Assembly (NCBI GenBank): GCA_024449915.1
Contig: JAMZAV010003171.1
Coordinates: forward strand, 124,001 to 188,000
DNA: 64,000 bases
Source of the DNA: Sweltsa coloradensis
Taxonomy: Eukaryota; Arthropoda; Insecta; Plecoptera; Chloroperlidae
Direction of reading: 5' to 3'
Shown here: piece by piece, positions 8,158-18,282 of the stretch
Position numbering within the stretch: position 1 is the first letter of the stretch
How the letters are laid out: each line of letters opens with the position of its first letter
Translations under genes and position numbers: made by a program
The notes under the pieces: generated by a model
Told to the model about the DNA's origin: nothing
Database searches by the model: none
The model's input: the letters and a program-made list of their open reading frames with translations, nothing else

Positions 8158-9710
8158 TATTGGATGTATTTCATACAAACTCGGTTAAAACCGGAGCTAA
8201 CATGTTGTACGGACTTACGTCAAGTACTTCCATGTGTACCTATTACATACATTATTACTTTTGTCTTAACTCTAACTAAAATAAGTCATTTATAAATTGT
8301 AATATTGTTTGTAGATGATGTTTTCTTTCTGCTGTGTACGGTCGTGGCCGATTTCTCGTCGCCATCCTAGCATTTGCTCTTCAGACTATGGGAAACCACG
8401 AAAACCATGTCAGGATGGAAGCTGTCTCGGAATCTCGAAGTATCATTCTTAGTTTAGAAATTTACGAACTATTCTACACGTGTTGAGTATTACTGCCTTT
8501 TGAGTCTCGATGTATACATTGGGTTGAAGATCTAGTTGTTTAATGCTTTCATGTAGCTTCTTCGGTATGATGCCGTTGGCTGATATAATGAATGGGATTG
8601 TATTTACCTTTTTCTGTTTCCACATCTTCTTGATCTCAATTGCAAGTTCACTATACTTGTCAATTTTTTTCTTCCACGTGGTCTCGACGTTATGGCACAT
8701 TGGGATAGCAACGTCGATAAGGGTAGTTTCTTGTTTCTTCTTGTCAATTATTATTAAATCCGGTCTGTTGTGATGTATCGTTTGGTCTGTTATAACTGTG
8801 CGGTCGTAATATAATTTGTAATCTTTACTATCTAGTACTTTCTCTGGTTTGTATTTGTAGTAAGGTGTGTGTGTGTCAATGAGGTTGTACTTGATTGCTA
8901 GTTTTTGATGAATAATGTTAGCTACTTGGTTATGTCTGTAGAGGTAATCTGTTTGACATAGTGACTTGCACCCGGATATGATGTGTTCGATTGTTTCACC
9001 CTTTGCACTACATTTTCTACATTGATCGTTTACTGTCGCATCTTGTATTATGTATTTTTTATAATTGTTCGTCGCAATCACTCTGTCTTGAATAGCCATC
9101 ATAAAACCTTCTGTTTCTCCAAATAGTTCCCCGTTGTTTAACCACCTATTTGATGCTTTAATATCTACGTGACCTTTGTGTAGTTCATCATAATGTCTCT
9201 TGTGTAGGGTCTTTTCTGAGAGACGTAACTCTTTTGAAGCGTCAGTTATGAGTTTCCCTTGTAGATTGACATTTTCGTTTGCTAGGTTGAGTGGAGTTAA
9301 TGATTTGTCAGCTAGCACCACAGCCCTATGCAGTGTGGATTGGTTGCTCTTTGTAAAAAAGTATTTTCTTAAAATGTCTATTTGTTTATAATATAAGTTG
9401 TTCAGATCAATTAGGCCCCGTCCTCCTTTTTCTCTTGGAAGTGTCAATCTCTCTATTGCTGATTTAGGATGATGTATTCTGTGTTTGGTAAGTGTAGTAC
9501 GAGTTAATATTTCCAACGCGTGGATGTCTGTCTGCGTCCATTTAATGATTCCGAATGAATATGTCAGTATTGGTACAGCATATGTATTTATTGCTGTGAT
9601 CTTGTTTTTACCGTTTAGTTGCGTCTTGAGGATAGACTTTAGTCGTTTCTTGTATGTATCTATCAATTTTGCTTTCATAACTTTATGTTCAATTCTGGTA
9701 GCTTGTGAGA
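8158..9710 (-). mobile_element. R4/Dong-like non-LTR retrotransposon, 5' truncated, in an (AAT)n target
   Basis: About 1.55 kb between two (ATT)n tracts contains the C-terminal part of a restriction-like-endonuclease retroelement and, to the left of its stop, about 290 bp of 3' untranslated sequence. The reading frame stays homologous to the family almost up to the right-hand microsatellite, so the 5' truncation point abuts the repeat. Dong elements of the R4 clade are known to insert into TAA repeats, which fits both flanks. Confidence 0.75.
8449..9678 (-). CDS. Retroelement protein C-terminus: reverse-transcriptase tail, zinc knuckle, restriction-like endonuclease
   Basis: An uninterrupted 409-residue frame. 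The first 60 residues (LKTQLNGKNKITAINTYAVPILTYSFGIIKWTQTDI) match the region after the RT thumb in R2/R4-type elements. Around residue 215 a knuckle reads CRKCSAKGETIEHIISGC (C..C.......H....C). The endonuclease core is RPDLIIIDKKKQETTLIDVAIP, i.e. PD...D with a following K/E region, then KIDKYSELAIEIKKMW. This nicks target DNA to prime reverse transcription. The ATG at 9678 is only the first in the truncated frame; homologous residues continue upstream (QATRIEHKV) to about 9712. It lacks the RT catalytic domain, so the copy is dead but recently inserted, since the frame is clean over 1.2 kb. Confidence 0.82.
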   Translation of the reverse strand: MKAKLIDTYKKRLKSILKTQLNGKNKITAINTYAVPILTYSFGIIKWTQTDIHALEILTRTTLTKHRIHHPKSAIERLTLPREKGGRGLIDLNNLYYKQIDILRKYFFTKSNQSTLHRAVVLADKSLTPLNLANENVNLQGKLITDASKELRLSEKTLHKRHYDELHKGHVDIKASNRWLNNGELFGETEGFMMAIQDRVIATNNYKKYIIQDATVNDQCRKCSAKGETIEHIISGCKSLCQTDYLYRHNQVANIIHQKLAIKYNLIDTHTPYYKYKPEKVLDSKDYKLYYDRTVITDQTIHHNRPDLIIIDKKKQETTLIDVAIPMCHNVETTWKKKIDKYSELAIEIKKMWKQKKVNTIPFIISANGIIPKKLHESIKQLDLQPNVYIETQKAVILNTCRIVRKFLN

Positions 9711-9782
<72 letters not shown>

Positions 9783-9783
9783 A
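9711..9783. repeat. (ATT)n microsatellite, right flank of the R4/Dong-like element
   Basis: About 23 ATT units. It lies at the truncated 5' end of the retroelement. Together with the tract at 8093-8157 it suggests insertion inside one original microsatellite, or duplication of the target. Confidence 0.95.
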
Positions 9784-9939
9784 ATATTTGAATATCGGTA
9801 AGCTACCATTCAGTCTTACAGCACAGTTAGGCCTACTTTACTGTTTATATTGATAGGTTATAGCTTTATTTACACACACCACATTACACAACATTGTCAT
9901 TGCACGATATTTTAATCATCATAGCCACTTAATCACGAT

Positions 9940-10466
9940 GAATAATTGGAGTCTGTCAATCGTAGGGTTCTGCTTCAAAAGCTTTGCTACATCGGGTGTT
10001 ACTCTGCAAAAAAAAGGGCAGTAAGAATATTTGGTAAGTGCATGTACCAAGAAAGTTGCAAGTCTAAATTTCAAAGAGCTGAAAATCTTTACTATTACCT
10101 ACGCTTATATTTAGTGCTCTTTGCTTTGTTAAGGAATAAGGATAATCCTAATCTTAAATCTTTATCAGAACAGGTTAATTCACCATTTTAATACGAGACA
10201 CAAGGATAGGTTATATTAGCCGGTATAAAACTAAGCACCTTGAGAAACACATTTTCTACGTAGGCAGGAAACTGTTGGGTAATATACCTAAGGAGCTAAA
10301 AATAAAAGACGTGGGTAAATTTAAAAGTAAAGCAAGGCATTTCCTCCTTGATAATCCTTTCTATACCGTCGGCGAGTTCCTCTCCTGGCCGGAACAAACA
10401 ACTTTGTTTTTTAGGGATCTCTCCATTGCTTCTCTCCCTCAACTGCCCGTTCTCTTAGAACTGTGA
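9940..10466 (+). pseudogene. LINE 3' remnant (reverse-transcriptase C-terminal region)
   Basis: The frame at about 9990-10125 reads AKKRAVRIFGKCMYQESCKSKFQRAENLYYYLRLY, matching the QKRAVRII....H..P.F..L.IL.L..LY stretch after the RT domain of CR1/Jockey-like LINEs. At 10275-10355, GNIPKELKIKDVGKFKSKARHFLLDNPF matches the last residues of such proteins (N.LP..I....S...FK..L...LL). A stop and frame changes intervene. The clade cannot be fixed from so little. Confidence 0.55.
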
Positions 10467-10964
10467 TCACTGTGATGTCATTGCGAGTTTGGTGTTGTTA
10501 TTTGATCACTTATTTTATTGTGTTGTTTCATTTATTGGTGGAACTTTGCCTTTTGTATAGGATATAAACAATCTTTTAACTTGTAACACATCTGTGCTTG
10601 TAAGGTTTTAACCATTGTTATTATGAACAATACTGCTTTTGGCTAGCTTTTAATAGCTTATTTGCTTTATGCTTTTTTTACAATAATATGACAAATACTT
10701 TCGTGGCTAGACATTATGTTAACTTATTTTACAAATAATTGTTTAAATATACCCGATCTTGTATATATTATATGTTAGTACTTTAGACAGAAATTTATTA
10801 TATTTTCCATACATCTAAGACATTCAAGCATCAAGTAAATAAAATATCTTTTTGATACATATCTAGAATAAAGTTTAAAATATAATGGAAACGTTGAAAT
10901 ATATTTACCGGTACGACATATTTGGAATGTATTTTGAAATATATCTGAGATATAAAACTTTCAG
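10467..10964. other. AT-rich non-coding stretch before the RING exons
   Basis: No gene or repeat recognised. The end of it (10860-10964) is the polypyrimidine-poor intron preceding the first RING exon, with the acceptor AACTTTCAG. Confidence 0.4.
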
Positions 10965-11531
10965 ATATGATCCAGCAAAGAACATAGCCCCGATGTGCGA
11001 AGTATGCGGAAATAAATTCCGACGGCCAACAAGCGTTCTCCCGTGTCACCATTCATTTTGCTACCAGTGTAAGTGTCTAGAGGTGCGTTCAAAAGAAGCA
11101 CATAAAATAATCCTTTTTAGTCGTATTATCTGAAAGTTTTTTTTTAAGTAATGTAGGCGTTCGAGGGCCCTAGTTTGTTTGTATGATAGCATTTGAAAAA
11201 AAAATCAAATATTACAATTATGTAGTTGCATGTAGATAGCTACAGTTTTGAATTAGGTCATGAAGTTCTAGGAATAATACTTAAATCCGTTTTACGAATT
11301 CTAAAAAAGGTTCATACAAATAAAATTAATACCACATGTTGCGATGTTGTGTTCTCACTCTAGGTTTAATGGGCAGTCAATATTACAAAATTCATCATTG
11401 CTGTCCGAGTGCTCGGTGCGGAATGGCCATAACAACAATACAAGCCAGTGACTTATTGGAGACAATGCAGCGTAGGTTTGCTGGAAACCGCCAACCCCCA
11501 ACGAGTGAGTGGCGCAAGAATATATAAATAT

Positions 11532-11598
<67 letters not shown>

Positions 11599-11938
11599 AA
11601 GAGTAAAACTATTTGGTTTACTACTGTTCAGCACTTAGCTTTAAGATTTTACTAAATCACTATACTGTTGTACAAATTAGTTTTATTATTATTTTATTTT
11701 AGAAATTGTACAGATAATCGAATATTAAGGTGCACAACCTCATAGAAAGTTAGAAAAGGGCCATGAGGCCCCAGTCACAAAGCAAAAATTTGCTTCATAT
11801 AGCAAGCTCAGACACTTTCCGACTTTATTAATATTGATTTTAGGTTGCCAAGTCTGCTCACTGCCCCATGAAGTACAAGTTTTAATGAAAACAATATTCA
11901 ATGAGGAAGTGCTATCAACTTGCATTCAGGATTTAACC
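10965..11938 (+). CDS. RING-finger protein, three internal exons (probable E3 ubiquitin ligase)
   Basis: The exons are 10965-11068, 11364-11504 and 11844-11938. All have GT-AG borders (AACTTTCAG; CAGT/GTAAGT; CTCTAG; CGA/GTGAGT; TTTTAG; ACC/GTGAGT), and the two internal junctions are both phase 1, giving one frame. The spliced product reads MCEVCGNKFRRPTSVLPCHHSFCYQC / LMGSQYYKIHHCCPSARCGMAITTIQASDLLETMQRRF / CQVCSLPHEVQVLMKTIFNEEVLSTCIQDL. The spacing C..C, C.H..C..C, C....C is a C3HC4 RING with the intron just after the sixth ligand. RINGs bind zinc and recruit E2 enzymes. A further C..C pair opens exon 3. First and last exons are not found. A GA microsatellite lies in the second intron. 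Phase agreement makes this the best host-gene candidate in the window. Confidence 0.7.
11534..11595. repeat. (GA)n microsatellite
   Basis: About 30 GA units in the second intron of the RING gene, 30 bp after the donor. The long poly-Ser/Leu reading frame on the minus strand here is an artefact of the repeat. Confidence 0.95.
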
Positions 11939-12636
11939 GTGAGTGTTGTCATCACTTTGAGTAACGTTCCACCGTCCTTGAGTGAAATTCTTACATTAAT
12001 GTTTAAAATGTCATCATCATGATCCAATGGCAATATTTATCTCCGTTTCCTGCTTCTGGCAGTCAGATTGGGTCTAACAACCAAATTTTTCCACTTTCTA
12101 TCCTCCACAATAGGGAATATTCCACTTCCGTCAAATACTGTACATATAGATTTTAGAAGAAGTATTTCGTCCCGATTACAAATATGTACTTTATTTTTCC
12201 GTGAAATAATATTCCAATGATGTATAGCAGTTTTAAAAACAGCAATTTTTTTAAAATTCTAAGAGCGGCAAAAACGACTATGACGTCAGAACCGTGTCAA
12301 ACCAACGCCGTCTGGATACACATACATACATACATCCAGACGGCGGTGTTTCTAACAATGCAGCACCGAGCATAGCCTACAGTAATTTAAACCGATGGCA
12401 GACATTTTTGCATTTAGCGCCTAGCCGGAAAACGAGAAAAGTTAACATTGCTATCAAAAAACAAAACTGAAACAGTCCTAGGTCTAGACCATAGCGTAGA
12501 AAATTATTTATAATACAACAGTCTAGACCAATCGTTCCTGTTGTAGGATATTCGTGGTCTCAAGGTTAAATGCCGGTGACGTCATTTTCCAACATGGCCG
12601 CAGCAATATATTATTATATATATTATACATTATATT
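11939..12636. other. Non-coding stretch with one long hairpin
   Basis: After the third RING exon I see no further exon I can support. The region includes the hairpin at 12306-12345 and AT-rich filler leading to the truncated 5' end of the LINE. Confidence 0.4.
12306..12345. repeat. Perfect 12-bp inverted repeat with a CATA loop
   Basis: CGCCGTCTGGAT at 12306-12317 is followed 16 bases later by its exact reverse complement at 12334-12345. The loop is a short ACAT/CATA repeat. It could be the terminal repeats of a very small foldback element or a transcript hairpin; nothing else marks a function. Confidence 0.85.
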
Positions 12637-15600
12637 ATATATGTGTAACTGAACACTGGCAAAAGAAAAATGATATTTGCCAGGTAAACTTAGAAAAATT
12701 CATCGTAGTCTCGGCATACAGTAGGTCTATCCTAGGACATGGGGGAGTTGCAATATTTGTAAATCGAGATAAATTGCAGGATGTAAAAGTAAAAAATAAT
12801 ATATCAACATTGAGTTGTGAAAAAGACATAGAAGTACTGGAATAGAATTAAAACTTAAAAACAATTTAAAAAATATAATAATCGTTACACTGTATCGCAC
12901 GCCAGATGGAAACATCAATATCTTCCTAGAAACACTTGAGACCATGCTAATACAAATAGTTAAAGAAAACAAAGATGTAGTTATATTAGGGGATTTCAAT
13001 ATAGACTTCCTCAAAGACTCTTCTAAAAGGATAAGCTAATGAATATGTTAGATTCATTTGAACTCAAGTCAACAATAACTACCCCAACTAGATTTGATAG
13101 TCATTACAACACAGCATCACAAATAGACAATATATTTACAAACACACACCTAAAATATGATACAAAGGTTATAGCTAGTGGAATCTCAGATCACGCAGCA
13201 CAACTAATCACAATAAAATGTGAATTAAACAACCCCCAAAAAATAATTTAAATATAAACGAATTTTCAAAGACCCAACTATAAGCATCTTCAACGAACAA
13301 CTTGCAATGGTTAGCTGGGAAGATGAAATAACATCGAGTTCCGTAAATGTTATGTATGACTTATTTATAAATAAATTCAACAAGCTATTTCAAAAGTACT
13401 TTCCTTTAAGAAAAATCACTGTAAAACATAAAGCAAATACTAAATGTTCCTGGATAACACAGGGTCTAACAATATCTCGACATAATCTAAAAATCCTCTA
13501 TCAAATGACATTACATTTTTATAACAGCATATTTATTAAAATATATTACAAAAAATATAAAACCATTTATAAAAAAATATTGAATCTAGCTAAATTAAAT
13601 ACTACGAATATCAAATAAAACACAGTGAAAACAGATCAAAAACGGTATGGGATATAGTAAATAATCAATTGAATCGCAAACCACCACCCAAGACAAATTC
13701 TAACATTAAAATAGAAACGCCGGAAGGTATTATTACCAACAAACCAAAAATCATAGCGCAATGCTTTGTCGAGTACTTTACTAGCATAGCAAGTAAAAAT
13801 TACCAAAGACATAGACCTGAAACTCCAAAAAGAAACATATAAAGACCATCTTAATAAAACTCAGAAGAGTCCATTAGGATCATTATTCATAGAAGAGACA
13901 AATGAAATGAAATTTTACAAATTGTTAAAATATCTAGTGGTTATGATGAAATACCAATGGTCCTGGTAAAAAAATGCATTCCGTTCATAGCAGAACCTCT
14001 AAAAATAATTTTTAATGAATGCATGTCTTCTGGAATTTTTCCTGATAAACTTAAAATTGCGAAAATAATCCCATTTTATAAAAAAGGTGATCATACCAAA
14101 ATGGACAACTATAGACCCATTTCCCTCCTTCCAGTGTTTTCAAAGATTTTGGAAAAACTTATTCATAATAGAATTTTAAATTTTTTTGAGGGAAAACAAC
14201 TTTTTTCAGACAATCAAAGGGGTTTAGGAAAAACAAATCAACCTGTACCACAATAAATAGGTTTCTGGTAAAACTTGTAAATGCTCTAGAAGAAAAAGAT
14301 CAAACCATAGGAGTTTTTACGACTTATCCAAAGCTTTTGATTGTATTGATCATGAAATTCTTCTAGACAAACTTCATTATTACGGTATTCGGGGAGTAGC
14401 GTTAGAAATTACAAAATCAATTTGAGTAATAGATACCAATTTGTAGAACTAATAACATACGACACAAAGGGCAATGAAATAAAAACAATATCTCAGAGAC
14501 TACTAAACACATGTGGTGTTCCTCAAGGATCCATAGTAGGTCCACTTTTCTTCAATATTTTTATTAACGATCTTCCTTTTTGTATAGATGACATTGAACT
14601 TTTTGCAGACGACGCTTCATCTATAATTCATGCACCTTCAAGGGATGAATTAATATTAAAGCAACAGAAAGAACAACTACATGCATAAATTGGTTTTTGA
14701 GTAATAAATTAATCTCAAATTCCTCAAAAACTAAATTAATTAACTTTAGCTCTTCACAAAAATCAAGATCCTTAGAACAAATTCATGAACTATCAATAAA
14801 ATTAAATGGCAATGTTACCCACACAATCTCTAGGGTACAGGACATCGAATTCCTAGGGATTTTCATGGATGAATCCTTAACATGGAATAAACATATAACT
14901 GTTCTAGTAGGAAAATTAAATTCTGCCTGCTTTTCAATTAGATTAATTAGAAACTCAACAAATGTTAGTACAGCAAAACTTGTTTATTTTGCACTCTTTG
15001 AAAGCCTGTTAAGATATGGGACTGAGTTCTGGGGACATTCTGCACAGCACGACAAAGTGTTTAAAATTCAAAAAAGGGCTATTAGAATTATAGCAAAGGC
15101 GCACTCAAGAACTCATTCTCAGCCTTTATTTCAACAATTTAAGATTCTTACCTTATACTGTGTATACATTCTTAAATCAGTTCAAATCGTTAAACAAAAC
15201 TTTCATATGCTAGACAAAAATCATGAAACTCACTCATACCAAACACGACAATATAATGACCTTCATGTACAACAACACAGTAGTAAACTAGGCCAACTTA
15301 ATTCTAACTATATGAAAATTAATATTAATAATAAAAATAATTACATCTATTGATAATTTCAAACTTAAAGTAAAAAATTTCTTATTAGAAAAGGCTTATT
15401 ATTCTTTAAATGATTATTTAATTGATAATATCAAATAGAACAAAATATCAAATTCTGAATCTTCATCATAATATTTTCCAAATTTATTAATGAACAAACA
15501 ATGTATAAAGATAGTAGGACTGTTTTTATTGTATTTAAAATGTGTAATTTTGTATTATAATTAATTAATTATTATTATAAGGCCTATTATTAATTTTTCA

Positions 15601-15761
15601 ATATTAGGCTTTATTATGTATCGTTTGTAGTATAGAATGTAGTATGTGTAGTTTTGCCCATTACGTATGGTTTTGTTCTCCACAAAACGCAGTCTAATTT
15701 AATATTTGTTTCCATGTATTAATCTATGGCTATAATAAAGAACATGAACATGAACATGAAC
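12637..15761 (+). pseudogene. Jockey/CR1-like LINE, 5' truncated, many frameshifts
   Basis: The order of domains is clear although the frame breaks often. The apurinic endonuclease comes first (TEHWQKKNDICQ, GGVAIFV, YRTPDGNINIFLETLE, VVILGDFNIDFL near 12980-13015, then ASGISDHAAQ near 13170-13200). The linker follows, then reverse transcriptase: IPFYKKGDHTKMDNYRPISLLPVFSKILEKL (about 14065-14160), [37 protein letters not shown], and ELFADDAS as the catalytic FADD. The C-terminal part follows (FLGIFMDESLTWNKHI, FESLLRYGTEFWG, KIQKRAIRIIA). The last residues, KVKNFLLEKAYYSLNDYL, lie in a shifted frame near 15365-15420. An AATAAA and a short (GAACAT)n tail near 15733-15761 look like the element's 3' end. 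This copy cannot move. Confidence 0.85.
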
Positions 15762-15939
15762 GGGTGCAAGAGAAGTAAATACAAGGGTAATAGATGGAGA
15801 AACGTCAAACTTAAGATTGAGTTTTATAGATATTTTCAAATACGTAGAAGGATGTGAATCGACTAGAAATATAAAAGAAGGCGAGGCCATAATAAATAGT
15901 GTAGTTTAAGTAACGTGCGGGATTGTGGAACGTGTTCAA

Positions 15940-16088
15940 TTGATTGATTGGATATTGCTTAACGTCTCATATTTGTGCAACTAGGCTAATCGAGACGCAG
16001 GGAGGGACGTAAGGGATGACGCGGGGGGACAAGGGGTGCACAGGCCTGTGCTGGTCAGAACCAGCCACAAGCATATGGGGAGGGCAGA
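15940..16088 (+). repeat. REP-A copy, 5' part
   Basis: It starts TTGATTGATTGGATATTG and shares with the other copies ACGTCTCATATTT, GGCTAATCGAGACG and CAGAACCAGCCACAAGCATA. It breaks off after GGGGAGGGCAG, where full copies continue for another 190 bp. Confidence 0.85.
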
Positions 16089-17170
16089 GGTAAGATAATT
16101 GTTTAAAATGCTGGGGCTATGGCTACATTCGAGTGCATTAGCTTCCAATTTACACACCTTTACCGGATTTTTAAAGCAAGGTGATAATCAAGGTAGTGTT
16201 TATTCCTATGGCCAGCCGTAGAATAATAACAGTTTAATGTGATCAAAATACATTGACATATTAATTTAAATAAGTAATTTGAAATGTCATAATGTATTTG
16301 GTACAAGCTAATACCCATTCCAATTTTAAGGGGTGGTTTAGGGGTTGTTTATTTTGACTTATAGCTTGCCTCTTCGCGGATTATTAATGATCATATTATT
16401 TTCTTATACCATGTCAAATTTCATGGTGGTAACTAGAAATGCAATATTCTGATGCTGATACATAAACATTTACACTAATTTTAATGAATAACTAAATTAA
16501 ATAATATATTAATAAATAATAATGTAAGAAATAAATAATTATTATGTAATAAAACAATTTATTACACTATTTTACTTAACATTTACACTAAAACACAAAG
16601 ATTTGCAAAATTATGATAATTTAAATTTCGTACCAAAACAATCTTTCATAAAACTCTTTTCTATTGGTTGTGTTGAAAGCGACAATCTTATTGGCTGAAA
16701 TTCATGACTCATCAATGGCGTCATCATTTGAGCTTAGTTTTTACCTCTGGCTAACCTCCACAGTAAAAATGCGTTTGTGGATACGGAAACGGGGGTTAAA
16801 AAAGGAGGTTAAATTTGGGGGTTAGAGTGGAGGTTAAAAACGGAGGTTAGATGGTTTACCCCCGAAATTTAACCCCGCTTTGTGGATCCGGGCCCAGGTG
16901 AGCGTCTTAACCCCTAGACCACCAGGACGGGTACGGCGGGAAATTTTTTTATGATCCTTTGTAGAGAATTAAAAACCCATGAAAACCAATACCTGGTTTA
17001 TCCAAATCCAATGAAATCTTACTTCTTGAGTTACAGCCATTTTACGAATTATTTTGGCGGCCATTTTGAGGACGCCATGACAGGTGACTTATTTGCTAAT
17101 GTGTGTCCCCCGTGAAAGTAACATTCTAATATATTTCTCTACCAGCTCCTAAATTTTGGTGCTGGTTCCC
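16089..17170. repeat. Unclassified AT-rich stretch with a GGTTAAA-rich block and a tRNA-like box (minus)
   Basis: Most of it shows nothing. At 16785-16895, blocks of GGAGGTTA/GGGGGTTAAA recur five times between two copies of TTTGTGGAT.CGG, suggesting a small repeat element. At about 16908-16948 the minus strand reads TGGTGGTCTAGGGGTTAAG, which resembles a tRNA A box, but no B box follows, so any SINE is broken. Confidence 0.4.
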
Positions 17171-17189
17171 GGATTTGAAATGGTTTTAC

Positions 17190-17422
17190 GCTTGTTCCAC
17201 GGACTATACTGGGTAAAATGAAATGTCACCATTTCGACGAGTATTATGATGGTGTACATCATGGTTTAAGACAGGTTTATTTGAATGTTCAAGACTTTTT
17301 ACAAGAGAGGTTTCCTCCAAAATATACAGGGAATAAAGAGTTAACATTTTATGTTTAATGAAAGGCGGCTTGCAGTGTGCTTTCACGTAACTAGATGACT
17401 TAAGGCCACACATGTTTCTCAC
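17190..17422 (-). pseudogene. LINE reverse-transcriptase C-terminal fragment
   Basis: The minus strand reads LKSSSYVKAHCKPPFIKHKMLTLYSLYILEETSLVKSLEHS and ends in HHHNTRRNGDISF. This fits the C-terminal stretch of CR1/Jockey-like LINEs (C..LF...KILTL..LYI.E...FV......H.YNTR). Only about 70 residues remain, with no RT core, and the downstream part is lost. Confidence 0.6.
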
Positions 17423-18033
17423 AGCCGCATCGCCATCTTAAATTATTTAAATTTCATTTGAATACTCCCACACAGAGCTTCGGCTCTAGGTGGGTATTCT
17501 TTTTCTTTCTATGGGCCCTAATATGAAATGTATTTATTTTGTTTGTGTTTTTTTTTAGAGGTAAGTAAGTATGTTTTATTCATTGACAAATACATGGTAT
17601 CAGTATAACACAATTCTCTTAAAAAGGGATAGTGCAATGAAAAATTTTAATTCTAAAAACTAATAATATTAATATCAAGGATGAATGTAAAAAAAAGAAA
17701 AATAAATGTAATAACTGTAAAATATAATTATGTAATTGAACTGGAGATGAATAAAAACTTACTTTGAAAGTTCCCTGATGGTGTCATCTAGCCGAGTAAT
17801 ATTTAATTTCAATTTGTCAATTTCTCATTGATTCTGCCCACATTTGATGCTTTCCCTCATTACCATGTGCATGTGGTCTTGTTTCAAGCGCCTATTTTCG
17901 CATTCGGTCTCATGATTTTTTGTTCAAGAGCGACATGCCTACGGATAACAAATGTACATATATGGGTAATGGATTATTGGATGAGCGAAGCAAAGACTTC
18001 AATTTCACTGACCCCCCAAAAAATTTATCTCGG
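17423..18033. other. AT-rich non-coding stretch
   Basis: Nothing recognised beyond a short imperfect hairpin around AGAGCTTCGGCTCT (17473-17486). Confidence 0.35.
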
Positions 18034-18232
18034 ACAGATGATGACACAGACGGAGACGACCACGACGTGGGGGAACCCTTGCCCTCCCCTATACACTTGT
18101 GGCTGGTTCTGACCAGCACATCCCTCTCCACCCCTTGACCCCCCGCGTCATCCCTTATGTCCCTCCCTTCGTCTCGATTAGCCAAGTTGCATAAGTATGA
18201 GACGTTAAGCAATATCCAATCAATCAACAAAG
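18034..18232 (-). repeat. REP-A copy, inverted, 3' truncated
   Basis: In reverse complement it runs from GATTGATTGGATATTGC through GGTCAGAACCAGCCACAAG to GTGTCATCATCTGTCC, then the homology stops. It lies 50 bp before the start of a large REP-B copy. Confidence 0.85.
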
Positions 18233-18282
18233 TTTAATTCTCGAATCCATTGCCCCCAATGCCTTTTTTTGTACCACACGCA

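Noticed and set aside
8007..8279. Open frame with a long poly-isoleucine tract
   Set aside because: It is a translation of the (ATT)n microsatellite and the SINE head.
11395..11634. Minus-strand frame with (SL)n
   Set aside because: A product of the (GA)n microsatellite.
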